This document shows, one piece after another, positions 9,792-19,553 of a stretch of 64,000 nt of DNA. This DNA comes from Portulaca oleracea (Eukaryota > Streptophyta > Magnoliopsida > Caryophyllales > Portulacaceae). The translations under genes were made by a program, and so were the position numbers. The DNA is taken from NCBI GenBank assembly GCA_029582165.1, contig CM055872.1:49743195-49807194 (forward strand), given 5' to 3'. The notes below the pieces were generated by a model. The model did not search any database and had not been told where the DNA came from. It saw only the letters and a program-made list of their open reading frames with translations. Position 1 is the stretch's first letter, and each line of letters begins with the position of its first letter.

Positions 9792-11887
9792 ACACTCCAA
9801 CACTAGGGTTTGCTCGCCCCGAGCAAAAAAAGAAAAAGACTAGAAAAAGGAAACTAAAACTCTAACTCACTTTCGCAGGAATCACGGATGCATTTAGCAC
9901 ATGCATCAAGCCCTTTAAATTCCCCAGTAGCCCGGCTGGACGAGGTAGGTCTCGTGAGGGTTTATAGCAACTATACCCACAAAAGCCACGAGAAAAGAAA
10001 AAGGGGACAGAAAAAGAAGTGAAAACCGAAAAACAAAACAAAACAAAAGCAAAGAAAATATTCCCGTCCCCAATCATGCACCTTGTTCCCCAAGCCGCCT
10101 CAACAATCAATTTGAAGAAGCAAGTATAAACAAATTAAGACACGAAGGTTGGAAAACTGCCAATCTTTGAGATTTTGAACCAAAACACTTCCTGATGAGC
10201 AAAACTCCTCGTGCGTATGTGCAAGTAGGCTCTAGTCGGTCCTTCCTATCCTAAACCAGACAATCAGAGTTGTTCTCATGCTCAAGCTCCGGATTATTTA
10301 TCCTACTTCACTCTTGGTTTTTCTTTCAACCTCTCTTTTCTTTCTTTTTCTTACTTCGCTCTTTTCTTTCTTTTTCTGCTTTTTCTTGCTCTTTCTTACC
10401 ATTCTTTTGCTCAACTCTTTTTTTTTTCTTTTTCTTGCTTCACTTTTTTCTTTCTTTTTCAAAACCTACGCTCTCTTCTTTCCACTCAATCCGTTTTGTG
10501 TCTTTTAGAGCGTTTGTGTCGGGTTTTACGGGATTTAAGCACCGGCCTTTGCAAAGGGTTACCCTCCCTGCTGGGTTCCTCCATACATGAGTCATTGCAC
10601 TTTAGGGGCATAGGGTGCCGATCCACCCAAACCAACCCATGACGGTAGGCCCGACAGTGATTATTTAATGCATTAATTAAGAGCTTAAGCAATTGAACAA
10701 CTAAAACCGTCTAACTTAGGTAAGAAGACACAGTCAAAGCGTGTATGATTTGAGGATTCCGCTTTCTCATTTCATGTAAAGGTCTAATAGAGACAAGTCA
10801 TGGCAAAAATACTTCCTAAGGGCTATCATTATTCATACCGGCCGCTTCTAACTGATTAAATCAACCAATTAGACAACTATCTGCACAAGTGTGAACGGAA
10901 ACATCTTCAAAAAGAAAAAGAAACTTTTGGGTTTTTCACAACATTTCTCCCCTTTTTTCTTTCACACACAAATTTTTTTAGATTTGGGACACAAACTCCA
11001 AAAGACAAAAATAAAAGACTCAAAACTAGGTAATCTACCCATGAACAATGAAAGATAGCACCCCCCACTCCAACACAAGACATCACAATGTCACCATTGT
11101 GAGAAGAAGGGTGTCACAAATAAGGTAGAAAACCTAAAAGCACACAAACAAATGCATAACAAATAAAAGATGGTGGCGACCCGAGCCCACACGGCTCCAA
11201 CAACAATATATATCCAACATTCACACTCAAGGGGTTCGCCACCCAAAAAGAAAAGCAAGCATGCATCATGGATCATTGATATATTCACATAAAGAGAGTG
11301 GAAAGAGGTTACCTCGAAGTCTTCAATCAAAAGTACTCAATCCGCGATCCAACGAACATCACACCATAGGTTAGAAATGAACAAGAAAAACATACTATGT
11401 GTGATGGTTCACATGCAAGATCAAAAGGAAAAACAAACTATACAAGACACTAAGGACTAAAAAACTAAAAAACTAAAATATTTACAAAACAACTTTCACT
11501 CTTTTTCTTTTCTTTGGACTCAAAAATCGGAATGCAAACTACCCTCCCACTCCAACACAAAGAGGTTGTCGTGTCCTCAAATGGAAACAAAAGTAGGTAA
11601 GCAAGCACCCCAAAAATAAAAGAAAAAGAAACACACAAAAAGAAAACAAAAGAAGAAAAGAAAACTAACTTACTAACTTTATTTACAAGAGAAGGGAACG
11701 ATATTACCTGGTTGGGTACTGAATATACCCAAACAATGAAATCTCAAAATAATGAAACCATCTATGAAGCCTCAGCCACTCCATCTCACCTCAAGACATC
11801 GGGCATCAAGTCAGAACCATTTAACGCCCGGAGTAACAAGTCATGCATCCTCTCATGCATCTCAGAATGGTGTAGGTAAGAGCACAC
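9792..11887 (-). other. Long 3' untranslated region of the gag-only element, copy 1
   Basis: No convincing coding capacity. Read on the minus strand it aligns in patches with 29303-31497 of the Athila copy 2, for example the segment with GGTGGCGAACCCC and GCTCGGGTCGCCACC (about 11170-11243 here, about 30005-30080 there). G-rich motifs of the form GTGTTGGAGTGGGGGG occur at about 11059-11075 and 11541-11558, and a shortened one next to the LTR at 9792. These resemble polypurine tracts. A C/T-rich block at 10300-10480 makes spurious open frames. Confidence 0.65.
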
Positions 11888-13408
11888 TCACAATAACACA
11901 TCAACAAACATTAGTGCCCTTAACAATTTATCAAATACCTTAGAAAAGTCATAGAAATGATGAAATGCATGAATATACAAGACTTTCCTAGGCATAGTGA
12001 AAGAAGACATGACAAAAGGATCCTTCCATTGACTCGTAAATGGAGATTGGGTATACAAATCAACAGGAGGGAACAATACAACACATTCCTGAACATGCTC
12101 ATGCGAATACTTGGATGCCAACAATGGTTCAAATTCAATATCCATGCAATTTTCATCAAACACAGATTCTAAATCACAACTTTCATCCAAATAATCATAA
12201 TCATCAATAGGTGATAAGGAAAAAAGAGGGTTAGACCACATCATAACACTTCCAACATCACAAACAAGCACATCTTCCTCTTTATCAATATCAGACTCAG
12301 TAGAAGAACTATCAACATCAAAAGACAAAGGTGCATCATCCAAAGCAACATCAAAAGTGAAAGTGGAAGGTTCAGGGTCATAACTCATCGTGAATGACTC
12401 ATAAAGCATGTCATCATCAAAAACATCATTGTCAACAACCAAGTTCAAACAATCAAGATCAATGCCCAAAGAACTATGCTCATCATCACAAGAGTGCACA
12501 TCAATAGACTCACATACAAGGGTAGCTAATGCCTCACTAATGCAATGATCCTCAATGAAAGTGAACAAATCGGTATCAAGCACACATTCAATCACAACAG
12601 ATTCAATTTCACTCTCAACAAGATCATGCTTAATTATATCAAAAGCATCATGGCATTCATCAATCCCAACTTTTTCTTCACTCAAAGGCATGGACAAGGG
12701 TGTGGGCAATGGTTCGTCATCTAGCATGTTTTCAACAAATTTTACATCATCACACACATAATCTTCATGTTCCTCATGTTCACTAGGTGGGGCTAGAGCT
12801 AAGGAATCACTAAGTAGTCCAAGGCATGGTCGGTTATAATAGTCATCATCCTCATCATCTATTTCACACACACGAGTATTATTTGATACAGGTTTAGCAG
12901 AGTCAAACCCATCCATAAAAGCCTTAAAAGCAGGGTATTCAGGACAAGCAGCAAATGAATGACCCCAAGCTTGACATACAAAACACTGATGAAGAGACTC
13001 GCTATTGGGACATTGAGAAGATTCACAAAAATTTTCCACATAATCCCCACTATAAGATTGATCATCAACATACACGGGGTATTCACATGTTTGTTCAGTT
13101 TCGGTCCCGGAGGGTGGTGCATAAGGAGGTTGGAAGCTAGGACTAACACTTTGTTGTTCAAACTCATAGGAATCCCTAGACAGCCATTCAAGTAACTCCC
13201 ATGTTTTTTCTTCTCCTAAAGCGGAAAACCCGTAATATTCTAAAAGGTTTTGGGTTTCATAATTCACACCCTCATTCATAATTCCCAACAAATTCAATGT
13301 ATCATAAAAAATTCCATATAATTCACATTGAGCACGATAATCATGTAATCTAGCAAAATACCTCCAAAATATTTCATGCTCAAATTGAGGGAATTGGGGA
13401 CTATCCAT
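11888..13408 (-). CDS. Gag-like protein of non-autonomous LTR element (506 aa)
   Basis: This ORF is intact in copy 1. It starts 155 bp after the primer site, which fits the first gene of a retroelement. Residues 1-80 are aromatic and acidic (LLEYYGFSALGEEKTWELLEW). Residues 142-155 form a canonical CCHC zinc knuckle, CFVCQAWGHSFAAC, the nucleic-acid-binding motif of retroviral nucleocapsid. Residues 160-480 are very rich in Asp, Glu and Ser and contain many ESIDV- and DDEHS-like segments without a recognised fold. No protease or polymerase follows. I infer a protein that packages or handles element RNA, probably together with proteins supplied by an autonomous Athila-type partner. In copy 2 the start is frameshifted by a 14-bp deletion and a later stop shortens it, so only this copy could be expressed. 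Confidence 0.75.
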   Translation of the reverse strand: MDSPQFPQFEHEIFWRYFARLHDYRAQCELYGIFYDTLNLLGIMNEGVNYETQNLLEYYGFSALGEEKTWELLEWLSRDSYEFEQQSVSPSFQPPYAPPSGTETEQTCEYPVYVDDQSYSGDYVENFCESSQCPNSESLHQCFVCQAWGHSFAACPEYPAFKAFMDGFDSAKPVSNNTRVCEIDDEDDDYYNRPCLGLLSDSLALAPPSEHEEHEDYVCDDVKFVENMLDDEPLPTPLSMPLSEEKVGIDECHDAFDIIKHDLVESEIESVVIECVLDTDLFTFIEDHCISEALATLVCESIDVHSCDDEHSSLGIDLDCLNLVVDNDVFDDDMLYESFTMSYDPEPSTFTFDVALDDAPLSFDVDSSSTESDIDKEEDVLVCDVGSVMMWSNPLFSLSPIDDYDYLDESCDLESVFDENCMDIEFEPLLASKYSHEHVQECVVLFPPVDLYTQSPFTSQWKDPFVMSSFTMPRKVLYIHAFHHFYDFSKVFDKLLRALMFVDVLL

Positions 13409-13563
13409 AACTCTCTTTTTTTCTATTTTTCTATTTTCTTTTCTTTTCTTTTCTCTCTTTTTTTTTATTCAATTTTTTTCGCTACATTTTTTTCTAGCAT
13501 AATCAAGAAAGCAATCAACTATGTACACACAAACCAATAGCTTATTCTACCAAATAACGCCAT

Positions 13564-13580
13564 CCCCGGCAACGGCGCCA
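13564..13580 (-). other. Primer binding site, tRNA-Asp, gag-only element copy 1
   Basis: Reverse complement is TGGCGCCGTTGCCGGGG, the same primer site as the Athila element, one base after the 3' end of the 5' LTR. Confidence 0.9.
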
Positions 13581-13581
13581 T

Positions 13582-15497
13582 TGTTCGGTTGTAATTTTTG
13601 TGGGTTTTATAAGTAAGGATTGTCGATCTCAGGGATGGGTGTTAGGCTTGATTGAGGTCATCGGTTCGTGTAAAAGGGTTTTTCTCACAATGTGGAAAAG
13701 CGGTAAATTATGTAAATGAAGCTTTTAAATCTAACCTAGACATGGAATTAAAGAAAGCAATAAAAGCATGAAATAAAACATAAAATTAAGAAAGCAATTA
13801 AAAGCATCAAATTAAGAAAGCAATAAAACTACAACTAATTAATGAAATTAGGAACAAGAGATTATACCTTTGATGATCTAAACTTCAATTGAATCCTTCA
13901 CCTTAAACTTTCTCCCGAACAAATAAGAAAGCGTGAATTGGATTACTAAGAATCCCCAAATCCCCACTTGAGAGTGGAATTTGTGACCCTTAGCCCTCCT
14001 CCTCACTAAAAGTTGATTTGTTTTGTGGCTAATCTAATAAAGACTTAAGAAACTTTTGAAACAGAAACCTAAAACAAATTCTTACTAAACCATAACGAAG
14101 ACTATTGAAACCCTAATCTGACCTAAACGAAGGTCCAAAACCAAACCCTAACAGAAACCTAACTTAAGCTAATTCCTAATTACAACATTAATTGAAGGGC
14201 AAAATAAACAAAAAAGAAAACAAAATCCTACACTAGTGATCGAATTAAGAAAATATAAGAGAGAAATAGGGGAAAGAGAGAAAACAGAGAAAGAGAGAGA
14301 GACGGCCAAGACAGAGAAACGAACGGAAACCTAACATCCAAATTCAACCAAAAATCACCAAAAACTTAGATTCAAACTAAACCAAACCAAGAACCGAATT
14401 CATTCAAAACTTAAGAACAATCCAATATCAAATCGAACATTACATCAAAACTGAACAAAGCATTAACAAATCCAACCCAGAAACGATTAAAAAGGAAAGC
14501 GAAAATAAGGTTTCAAAACTGAAATTTAAAGCACGAATTAAAGACATAAACCTAAAATCTAATTCTAACCCTAAATGGAGGCTCTTGGGGCGTCACTCCC
14601 AGAATCTACCATTGATGCCTTCGAAACTGCTCCTTCCTCCTCTTTTGTAGTCGATCTCGATCCTCCCCTTCAATCCGAGCCGTCGAACCTTTTCCATGTG
14701 GACGGATGTGATGCACTCGGTCGGTTAGAGATGGTAGATGATGACCATGGTGGTGTGTGCATCTCTCATCTTCTTCGCAGCTCCAAATCTGTTACAACCG
14801 AAAAGATGTGAGAAATTGAGTGAGAAACTAAGAAAATCGCGAGATTATGAGAAGAACAGTAAGATGAAGAGATGAGAGAAGGAGTTAAGAGATGAGATGA
14901 GAGAAGAAGAGAGAAGGAGATGGAGTTGGATTGAGAGATGGAGTTCGAGAATGGTTATGGAGGTGGAGTTGGTTCGGTTGTTTGCTGCTCATGTGAAGAG
15001 AACTAGAGAGAAAATAGAGAGGAAGATGAGAGTGAGTGACAAGAAGAGGGAGAAGGGGAAAAATGAGGGAATTAGGGTTTGTGAGGAGGAATTAGTAATC
15101 GGCTGGGGAAATAAAGGAAACGGGTCGACTTTTAGGGTTTGGGTATGGGTTCACGGGTTGTTGGGTATTAGCTGGGCAGGCGGGTTTGGTAGGGTTTTAG
15201 GTTGGGCTGGGTTGGAGATATGGGCCGAATTAGAAGGAAATAGGAAGGAGGGAAATTGGGATTAGGGGAATTTGGGCTGAGTTGGGAAAGGATTAGAATA
15301 GGATTTTATTTATAATTTCTAATATTTATCATTTTGATTCATTTTAATAATAATAATAACTATAAATAATAAACTAACATAAAATCTAATAAAAATGCAG
15401 AATGAATAAAAACATAATAAAACTACTAAAATAATTATTAAAGACAAGCAAAAATACCCTATAAAAGAGAAGAATTCGGCTCGAACGAGACCGAACA
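13582..15497 (-). repeat. 5' LTR of the gag-only element, copy 1
   Basis: 1916 bp. Its ends form an 8-bp inverted repeat, TGTTCGGT and ACCGAACA. It is unrelated in sequence to the Athila LTR. The open frame at 14575-14811 inside it is unlikely to be a gene. Confidence 0.82.
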
Positions 15498-15517
15498 GGT
15501 ACAAAAACGACGTTACA
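15498..15517 (+). repeat. Athila copy 1 3' LTR, last 20 bp
   Basis: GGTACAAAAACGACGTTACA matches the end of the 5' LTRs (1-435 and 19554-21279). It is followed by the target duplication AGAAG at 15518-15522. Confidence 0.85.
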
Positions 15518-15829
15518 AGAAGGAAGGCACATGAGTTCTTTATAGCGCTTGACAACATCTAAGGAAGTTGGAGGCGACGTTTGTGGTGCATAGCGATTAG
15601 TTCCAAGTATGGAAGACCATTCCTCCGGTAGTGGGCATAGTTCCTTCATGCTAAAGCGGAAGACATGCATCTTCGCGTCCCAGAAGGTCTCTGCCACTCG
15701 TAGAAAATCCGAATTCAGCCTAACTTGTCGAAGGCTTAGCAAGCTGGTTATCTGATATCTTCCAAGCTCCTTCTTTGCTTCCTTGGACAATGTGCTCATC
15801 CAAGTGGCAAACTTCTTCTCGAACGCCAT
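15518..15829 (-). pseudogene. Antisense ORF A of the Tat element, N-terminal part, copy 1
   Basis: Starts MAFEKKFATWMSTLSKEAKK at 15829 and reads toward lower coordinates until the Athila LTR interrupts it at 15518. It matches 38960-39271. The sequence (TSLLSLRQVRLNSDFLRV, FRFSMKELCPLPEEWSSILG) has the layout of plant transposon-linked domains such as DUF7745 or the plant mobile domain, in which a helix-rich region is followed by a short beta stretch with a T/C-P-x-x-E-W/D-type motif. The C-terminal half of this copy lies outside the window. Confidence 0.65.
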
Positions 15830-16128
15830 GGGAATGTTAGAGGCTTTGATGTGATTTTTGTGAAGGCTTTCAAGCTACGATGATGGGTGAAGGACACATA
15901 CATAAGAAGGGGTATTTATACACCTTCACACAAGACCAAAATGGAGCAAAAATCACAAAAAACGGTCATATGGCCGTTGTCCTTCAAATCCCATGATTTA
16001 ACCCATCACCAACGGCTAAAAAAAAGAGGAAAAAATAGCAAAGGCCGCATGACCTTTGCTATTTTCAGGCAGCACGCGCGCAATGGACTCAGCCCGTCGT
16101 TCCCCTTTTAATTCAATACAGGTCGCCT

Positions 16129-16140
16129 GCGACGAGATAC
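16129..16140 (+). other. Deletion joint with templated filler
   Basis: Copy 1 lacks the equivalent of 39571-40616. At the joint it has GCGACGAGATAC, which is absent from copy 2 at either breakpoint but is present 104 bp away at 16233-16244. This is a copied filler. Confidence 0.65.
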
Positions 16141-17508
16141 AACCCTCCTTGATTGAAAGGCTCCTCCAAAGACATCTGGGCCATGTCCTCTTCCCTGCTG
16201 GGATGACGTTGACATCTACTGCCGTATCTACTGCGACGAGATACGGATGAACTCTGGCCTTCAACTAGAATGCCTTTACCATGACCCTTTGGTACAACTC
16301 GCAAGGGAGGACGCAAAGACCCACCAACCTCTTCACGAGATCAGCCTCGAGAAGAATACTCTCTCACCGAAGACTGACATGGGGGCTCTGAGCGAGGAAG
16401 AACCACATTTGAGTGGTGTGGGGGTTCTCTAGGGACAGACTCTGCATCGGCTTCCATATCTGCGCCTTTAGCTGCATTGCCCTAGTATCTACCAGAGCCA
16501 GTGAACACCCGATCGATGTGTTTCTTCATAGTGCTCCATTCCTTGACAATGCGTCGAATGGTTGGCCACGTTGGCTGAAAGAAGGAAAAATCAGGGATAT
16601 TCACAAACAAAGTGAAGAATGACAAGGAAGTAGTACAAAACGAAGGTTACCGGTTTTTGCTCAAACTCCTGTAAGGCGGAGCACTCGCTACTATGCTCCA
16701 TGTCCAAGAAACCACTAATCTTCTCCTCTCTTGTTGGAACCTCCACTTTGGCGGCTCTGGTGTAAGGCCCCAGCTGTAGTCTTGGTGATTAGAATTGATA
16801 AAAAAAAATGATGATAAGAGAGATGAGGAAAATAAAAAAGGCATACCACTCTGGAAGCTAAGCGACTAAGGTAGCGATCAAATTCCTCATCGAATTGATC
16901 TTGCGACACGTCCTTGATGAAGCCCTGGAAGTCCTGACCTTGGACCATCTCCCTCAGCATACCCGGGTTAATACGCGACGACTCAAACATGCTCTCTAGA
17001 GGATCTAAGGGGATGAGACCAAGATGGTGTCCCATGATCTACCTCTAGGCCCTTTCTCCCAGGTACCACACGTAACCTAAGGGCCCCTCGATTAGGAGGC
17101 GAAAACGAGTGTTGTGTTAAACCAAATGTAAGGGGGTTGGCAACCCACCAACATTGAAACCGGCCCAAGGACGCCAATTTACCTGAGTTTGCAAAAGCAA
17201 AAGGAATTAAGGTCATAACGTAGAGGAAGATAAAAATAAAAATCTTGGATATAAGGAAATACCATAGTAAGGTTGTCTATTGCTTGTCGGAGGAGATTGA
17301 GGCTCCCTGGCCTGTACTTCTTTCCATGAATACCATCGACAGTCCAACGCTCCGTGGCTGGTACCGTCCTATCCAACTTTGATTGGACACTAAGGGGCAA
17401 GAGGTACTCATAGGCCCATGACTCCATAAACAGAATGTCAAGGAAAGAAGAAAAGAGGATCAACATCAAAAGTGAGAAGAGTCTCGAGTAGGTACCCCGA
17501 GCACCTTC
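16141..17508 (-). pseudogene. Antisense plant-mobile-domain gene (ORF B), 3' part, copy 1
   Basis: The minus-strand exons are broken by stops but keep clear splice sites. Introns: 17183-17262 (GTATTT to CTCAG, 80 bp), 16774-16846 (GTATGC to CTACAG, 73 bp) and 16575-16650 (GTAACC to TTTCAG, 76 bp). Exon 16651-16773 is exactly 41 codons. Recognisable blocks are ESWAYEYLLPLSVQSKL, LIEGPLGYVWYLGER and MGHHLGLIPLDPLESMFES. Stops lie before and after the LIEGPL block. The 5' part of the gene is cut off at 17508 by the tandem-duplication joint and is found only in copy 2 (up to 42644). Confidence 0.7.
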
Positions 17509-17607
17509 TAATAATGCAAATTCCGAAGATTGGCCTACAATTGGCTCCATAAACAGAATTTGCAAATTCCGGTGTCTACAGTTGGCCATTCCACATTCAG
17601 TGATTAA
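17509..17607. other. Tandem-duplication joint with templated filler
   Basis: About 100 bp that matches neither side as a continuous stretch. It contains CTCCATAAACAGAAT (17545-17559), also at 17422-17436 to the left, and AAGATTGGCCT (17526-17536), also at 17649-17659 to the right. GCAAATTCCG occurs twice. This looks like patchwork copied from both flanks. It also holds TGTAGACACCGG in reverse (about 17567-17578), the same text as the Tat LTR start at 44737. Confidence 0.6.
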
Positions 17608-18147
17608 AACAGTAGCGGGGATTGTTAAGAAAATGGTAACTACTTACAAAGATTGGCCTGAAAAATTGTCGTTTGCCTTATGGGGATACCGTACCTCTAT
17701 ATGAACTGCTATAGGTGCAACACCATATTCATTGGTGTATGGGATGAAGCAGTATTGCCGATTGAGTTAGCAATTCCTTCGTTAGGAATAGTGGCAGAAA
17801 GTCAATTGCCAGAAGCAGAATGGGCTCGAGCAAGGTTCGAGGAGTTGATGTTGATGGGTGAAAGGCGATTAAGGGCGTTACATAATGTACAAGTGTATCA
17901 AAGTAGGATCACCCGTGCTTTTTAACAAGAAAGTGAAAAGTCGCTCACTTCAAGTAGGAGATTTAGTGCTTAAGGAAATGAGGGCACTTATACAAGATCC
18001 AAGGGGAAAATTTGTGCCTAATTGGAAGAGTCCTTATATGATTAAGGACATTTTGCCTGGAGGAGCAGCTCATTTAGCCACTATGGATGGAGAAGATGTG
18101 ATCCAACCAACAAATTTGGATTAACTTAAGCGATATTATGCTTAATA
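17608..18147 (+). pseudogene. Integrase C-terminal part of a Tat-lineage Ty3/gypsy element
   Basis: Read in pieces on the + strand: KKMVTTYKDWPEKLSFALWG, a TGA, GATPYSLVYGM, a one-base loss near 17742, EAVLPIELAIPSLGI to HNVQVYQSRITRAF, a one-base gain near 17924, NKKVKSRSLQVGDLVLKEM to PYMIKDILPGGAAHLATMDG. A TAA at 18122-18124 sits seven codons before the expected end LKRYYA and a second TAA. The motifs YGMEAVLPIE, QVGDLVL and the spacing are those of Tat/Ogre-type integrases. It marks the end of pol of the element whose 3' part continues, with interruptions, to 44985. Confidence 0.8.
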
Positions 18148-18399
18148 TAAACAAGCAACTAGAAAAGTAACTTTCAGACACTTTTATATTTAATAAGTGC
18201 TCATAAAAGAGGAAGAAATAAAAATTTGCAAGAACACAACAATTAATAATATTTCTTCATTTTATTAATAATGCAAGTACACTGCTTGTTAAAAAAAGAA
18301 AATTCAAAATTCAAAATTAAATAAAAGATTATTTTGGCAAAGCAGCTTCATTTCATTCTTGCTTCTCATCCATCTTCTAATCTTTCTTCACTTTTTCTA
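18148..18399. other. Non-coding stretch after Tat pol
   Basis: AT-rich sequence between the sense integrase end and the antisense ORF. No feature recognised. Confidence 0.4.
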
Positions 18400-19553
18400 C
18401 TCCGCCAGTAGTCTCGTGATCGGTCCATGTCCCTAGGCTCGTTCGGGCCACCCTATTTGTCCTTGGGTTTATAGACCCGCCTGCTTGATTTCTGCGTCTC
18501 GATCCTAGGACCGAGTCGGTCTTTTGCTGAAGCCCTAGTGCCTAATCGATCCATTTTTGATGTACGAGGACCGAGTCTTTCTTTCACAGATGATGTAGCT
18601 CGTTATCTTCTTGCCTCCCCGACACGAAAAGATTCGACGACTGTAATTAGCCATCCATGATAGCCAGTATCAGCATAATGAGACACTTGTGCCTTCGAAG
18701 GAGCACGAATGGTTGGTCTCTTCTCCCACTACTTCAGCCATGACTCTATTACCGATTGACGAAGCTTCAAACGTTCGGGGACTTCGCACAACAATTCCAG
18801 GATAGCCTGCTTCCAACCCATCTGTCTACGCAGCGCTCAGGGAAGTAGTACGTCATGTGTGTTAGACCAGCGATGCAAACATACGCGTTGCGAGAATCAC
18901 GGGTCATGAACTCCGAGATATACCACCACTCGATAAACCATTTGATGTCACGAGGCTCCTTTAGGAATGCGATCCATTTCGTCACTGAATGAAGTTCGGT
19001 ATATCTTCTTTTCCTTTGACAGTAGTTCGCCAGTGCAGAAGGTGTTCGAGGTTCCTCGACAAGACTCAAATGCTCCATCAGCCATATCTGTTCACAAAGT
19101 TAGCAAGGGTTATTATTGCATGACAATTATCCCCAAACTAATGAAGAAATTTTTTTTTCCAAGGACCGGCAGCTTTTACAGCCAGTACAGGGGACTTTCT
19201 TCACAAAAAATGAAGGGAAATAAGAAAGGAAGAATGATGTACCTGAATTAATAAGGGACTTCCCCGAAACTCATGTTCGGGATTTGGATCATCCAAGCCT
19301 AACATGATTTGCGCCAACATCAATGGTACCAGGTTGTAACCCCAAGCCATGTCTTCTACAATTTGCATTAAATTCCCTGGACCGGTTCATTTTCTACCGT
19401 GATAAAAGTAAAATTCTCGAAGGAGGCATGATACGAGAGCCCGCACTCGAATTACTGGACCATATTCGAAAATTTTAGGAGATTGGAAATATTTAACAAC
19501 AGTTTGGAAGTGTACCTTTTCGCCAATTAATGCGCTTCCTATGACACGAGAAG
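18400..19553 (-). pseudogene. Antisense ORF A of the Tat element, C-terminal part (copy 2)
   Basis: On the minus strand the frame enters at 19553 directly after the target duplication AGAAG and continues the frame left at 38960 without a shift, so the Athila element split one ORF. Blocks seen: GSALIGEKVHFQTVVKYFQ, ALVSCLLREFYFYHGRK, MAWGYNLVPLMLAQIMLG, RDIKWFIEWWYISEFM, RNAYVCIAGLTHMTYYFPER, then a C-terminal tail with repeated DRLG(P/T)R motifs. There are premature stops, for example after YHGRK near 19400 and in the tail, and one frameshift after YYFPER. The restored length would be about 490 residues. The function is not known; I infer a Tat-element accessory protein. Confidence 0.65.
19549..19553 (+). 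repeat. Target-site duplication of Athila copy 2, left
   Basis: AGAAG, repeated at 38960-38964 after the end of the 3' LTR. Five bases is the usual length for Ty3/gypsy integrases. Confidence 0.8.

Larger units (their letters stand above)
9570..15497 (-). mobile_element. Non-autonomous LTR element with gag-like ORF and no pol, copy 1
   Basis: On the minus strand: a 5' LTR at 13582-15497 (1916 bp, starts TGTTCGGT, ends ACCGAACA), the tRNA-Asp primer site at 13564-13580, a 506-aa gag-like ORF at 11888-13408, a 2.1-kb untranslated region, and only the first 222 bp of the 3' LTR (9570-9791). No reverse transcriptase, RNase H or integrase can be found. It is nested in the Athila 3' LTR. The loss of most of its 3' LTR, together with about 140 bp of Athila LTR, is shared with copy 2 and so predates the duplication. 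It matches the published class of terminal-repeat elements that carry only GAG (TR-GAG). Its 3' untranslated region is homologous to that of the Athila element. Confidence 0.82.
1..15517 (+). mobile_element. Athila-type Ty3/gypsy retrotransposon, copy 1 (5' end outside window)
   Basis: Order on the + strand: partial 5' LTR, tRNA-Asp primer site, gag, protease, reverse transcriptase, RNase H, integrase, palindrome array, env-position ORF, and 3' LTR. Athila affiliation rests on the gag and pol sequence style, the long LTR (about 1.73 kb in copy 2), the tRNA-Asp primer site, the DLG-type protease, and the extra ORF after pol. The 3' LTR is interrupted by a minus-strand element at 9570-15497. 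The last 20 bp of the LTR are at 15498-15517, followed by AGAAG (15518-15522), the target duplication also seen in copy 2. The polypurine tract is deleted. Confidence 0.9.
1..17508. repeat. Tandem segmental duplication, copy 1
   Basis: This block matches 20846-41982 in the same order: Athila LTR and internal region, the same nested minus-strand element, and the same antisense plant-mobile-domain gene. Positions 1-7996 align with about 20846-28779, and 7997-17508 with about 31507-41982. The nested insertions sit at identical bases in both copies, so the two copies come from duplication of one already nested locus, not from independent insertions. The left end lies outside the window. Copy 1 lacks 2.7 kb (28780-31506 of copy 2) and 1.05 kb (39571-40616 of copy 2). 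Scattered substitutions and small indels show that the copies are not identical. Confidence 0.88.

Noticed and set aside
10270..10590. Overlapping ORFs rich in Phe, Ser and Leu
   Set aside because: They come from a C/T low-complexity block in the 3' region of the gag-only element. The same artefacts occur at 33707-34114.
11752..13195. Several + strand ORFs across the gag-like gene
   Set aside because: They are shadows of the minus-strand 506-aa ORF, which has the CCHC knuckle and a consistent position after the primer site.
14575..15265. + strand ORFs inside the 5' LTR of the gag-only element
   Set aside because: No domain is seen, they are antisense to the element, and they differ in frame and length between copies.
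15386..15829. 147-aa minus ORF taken as one protein
   Set aside because: Its last part is read from the Athila LTR tail and the nested LTR. Only 15518-15829 belongs to the antisense gene.
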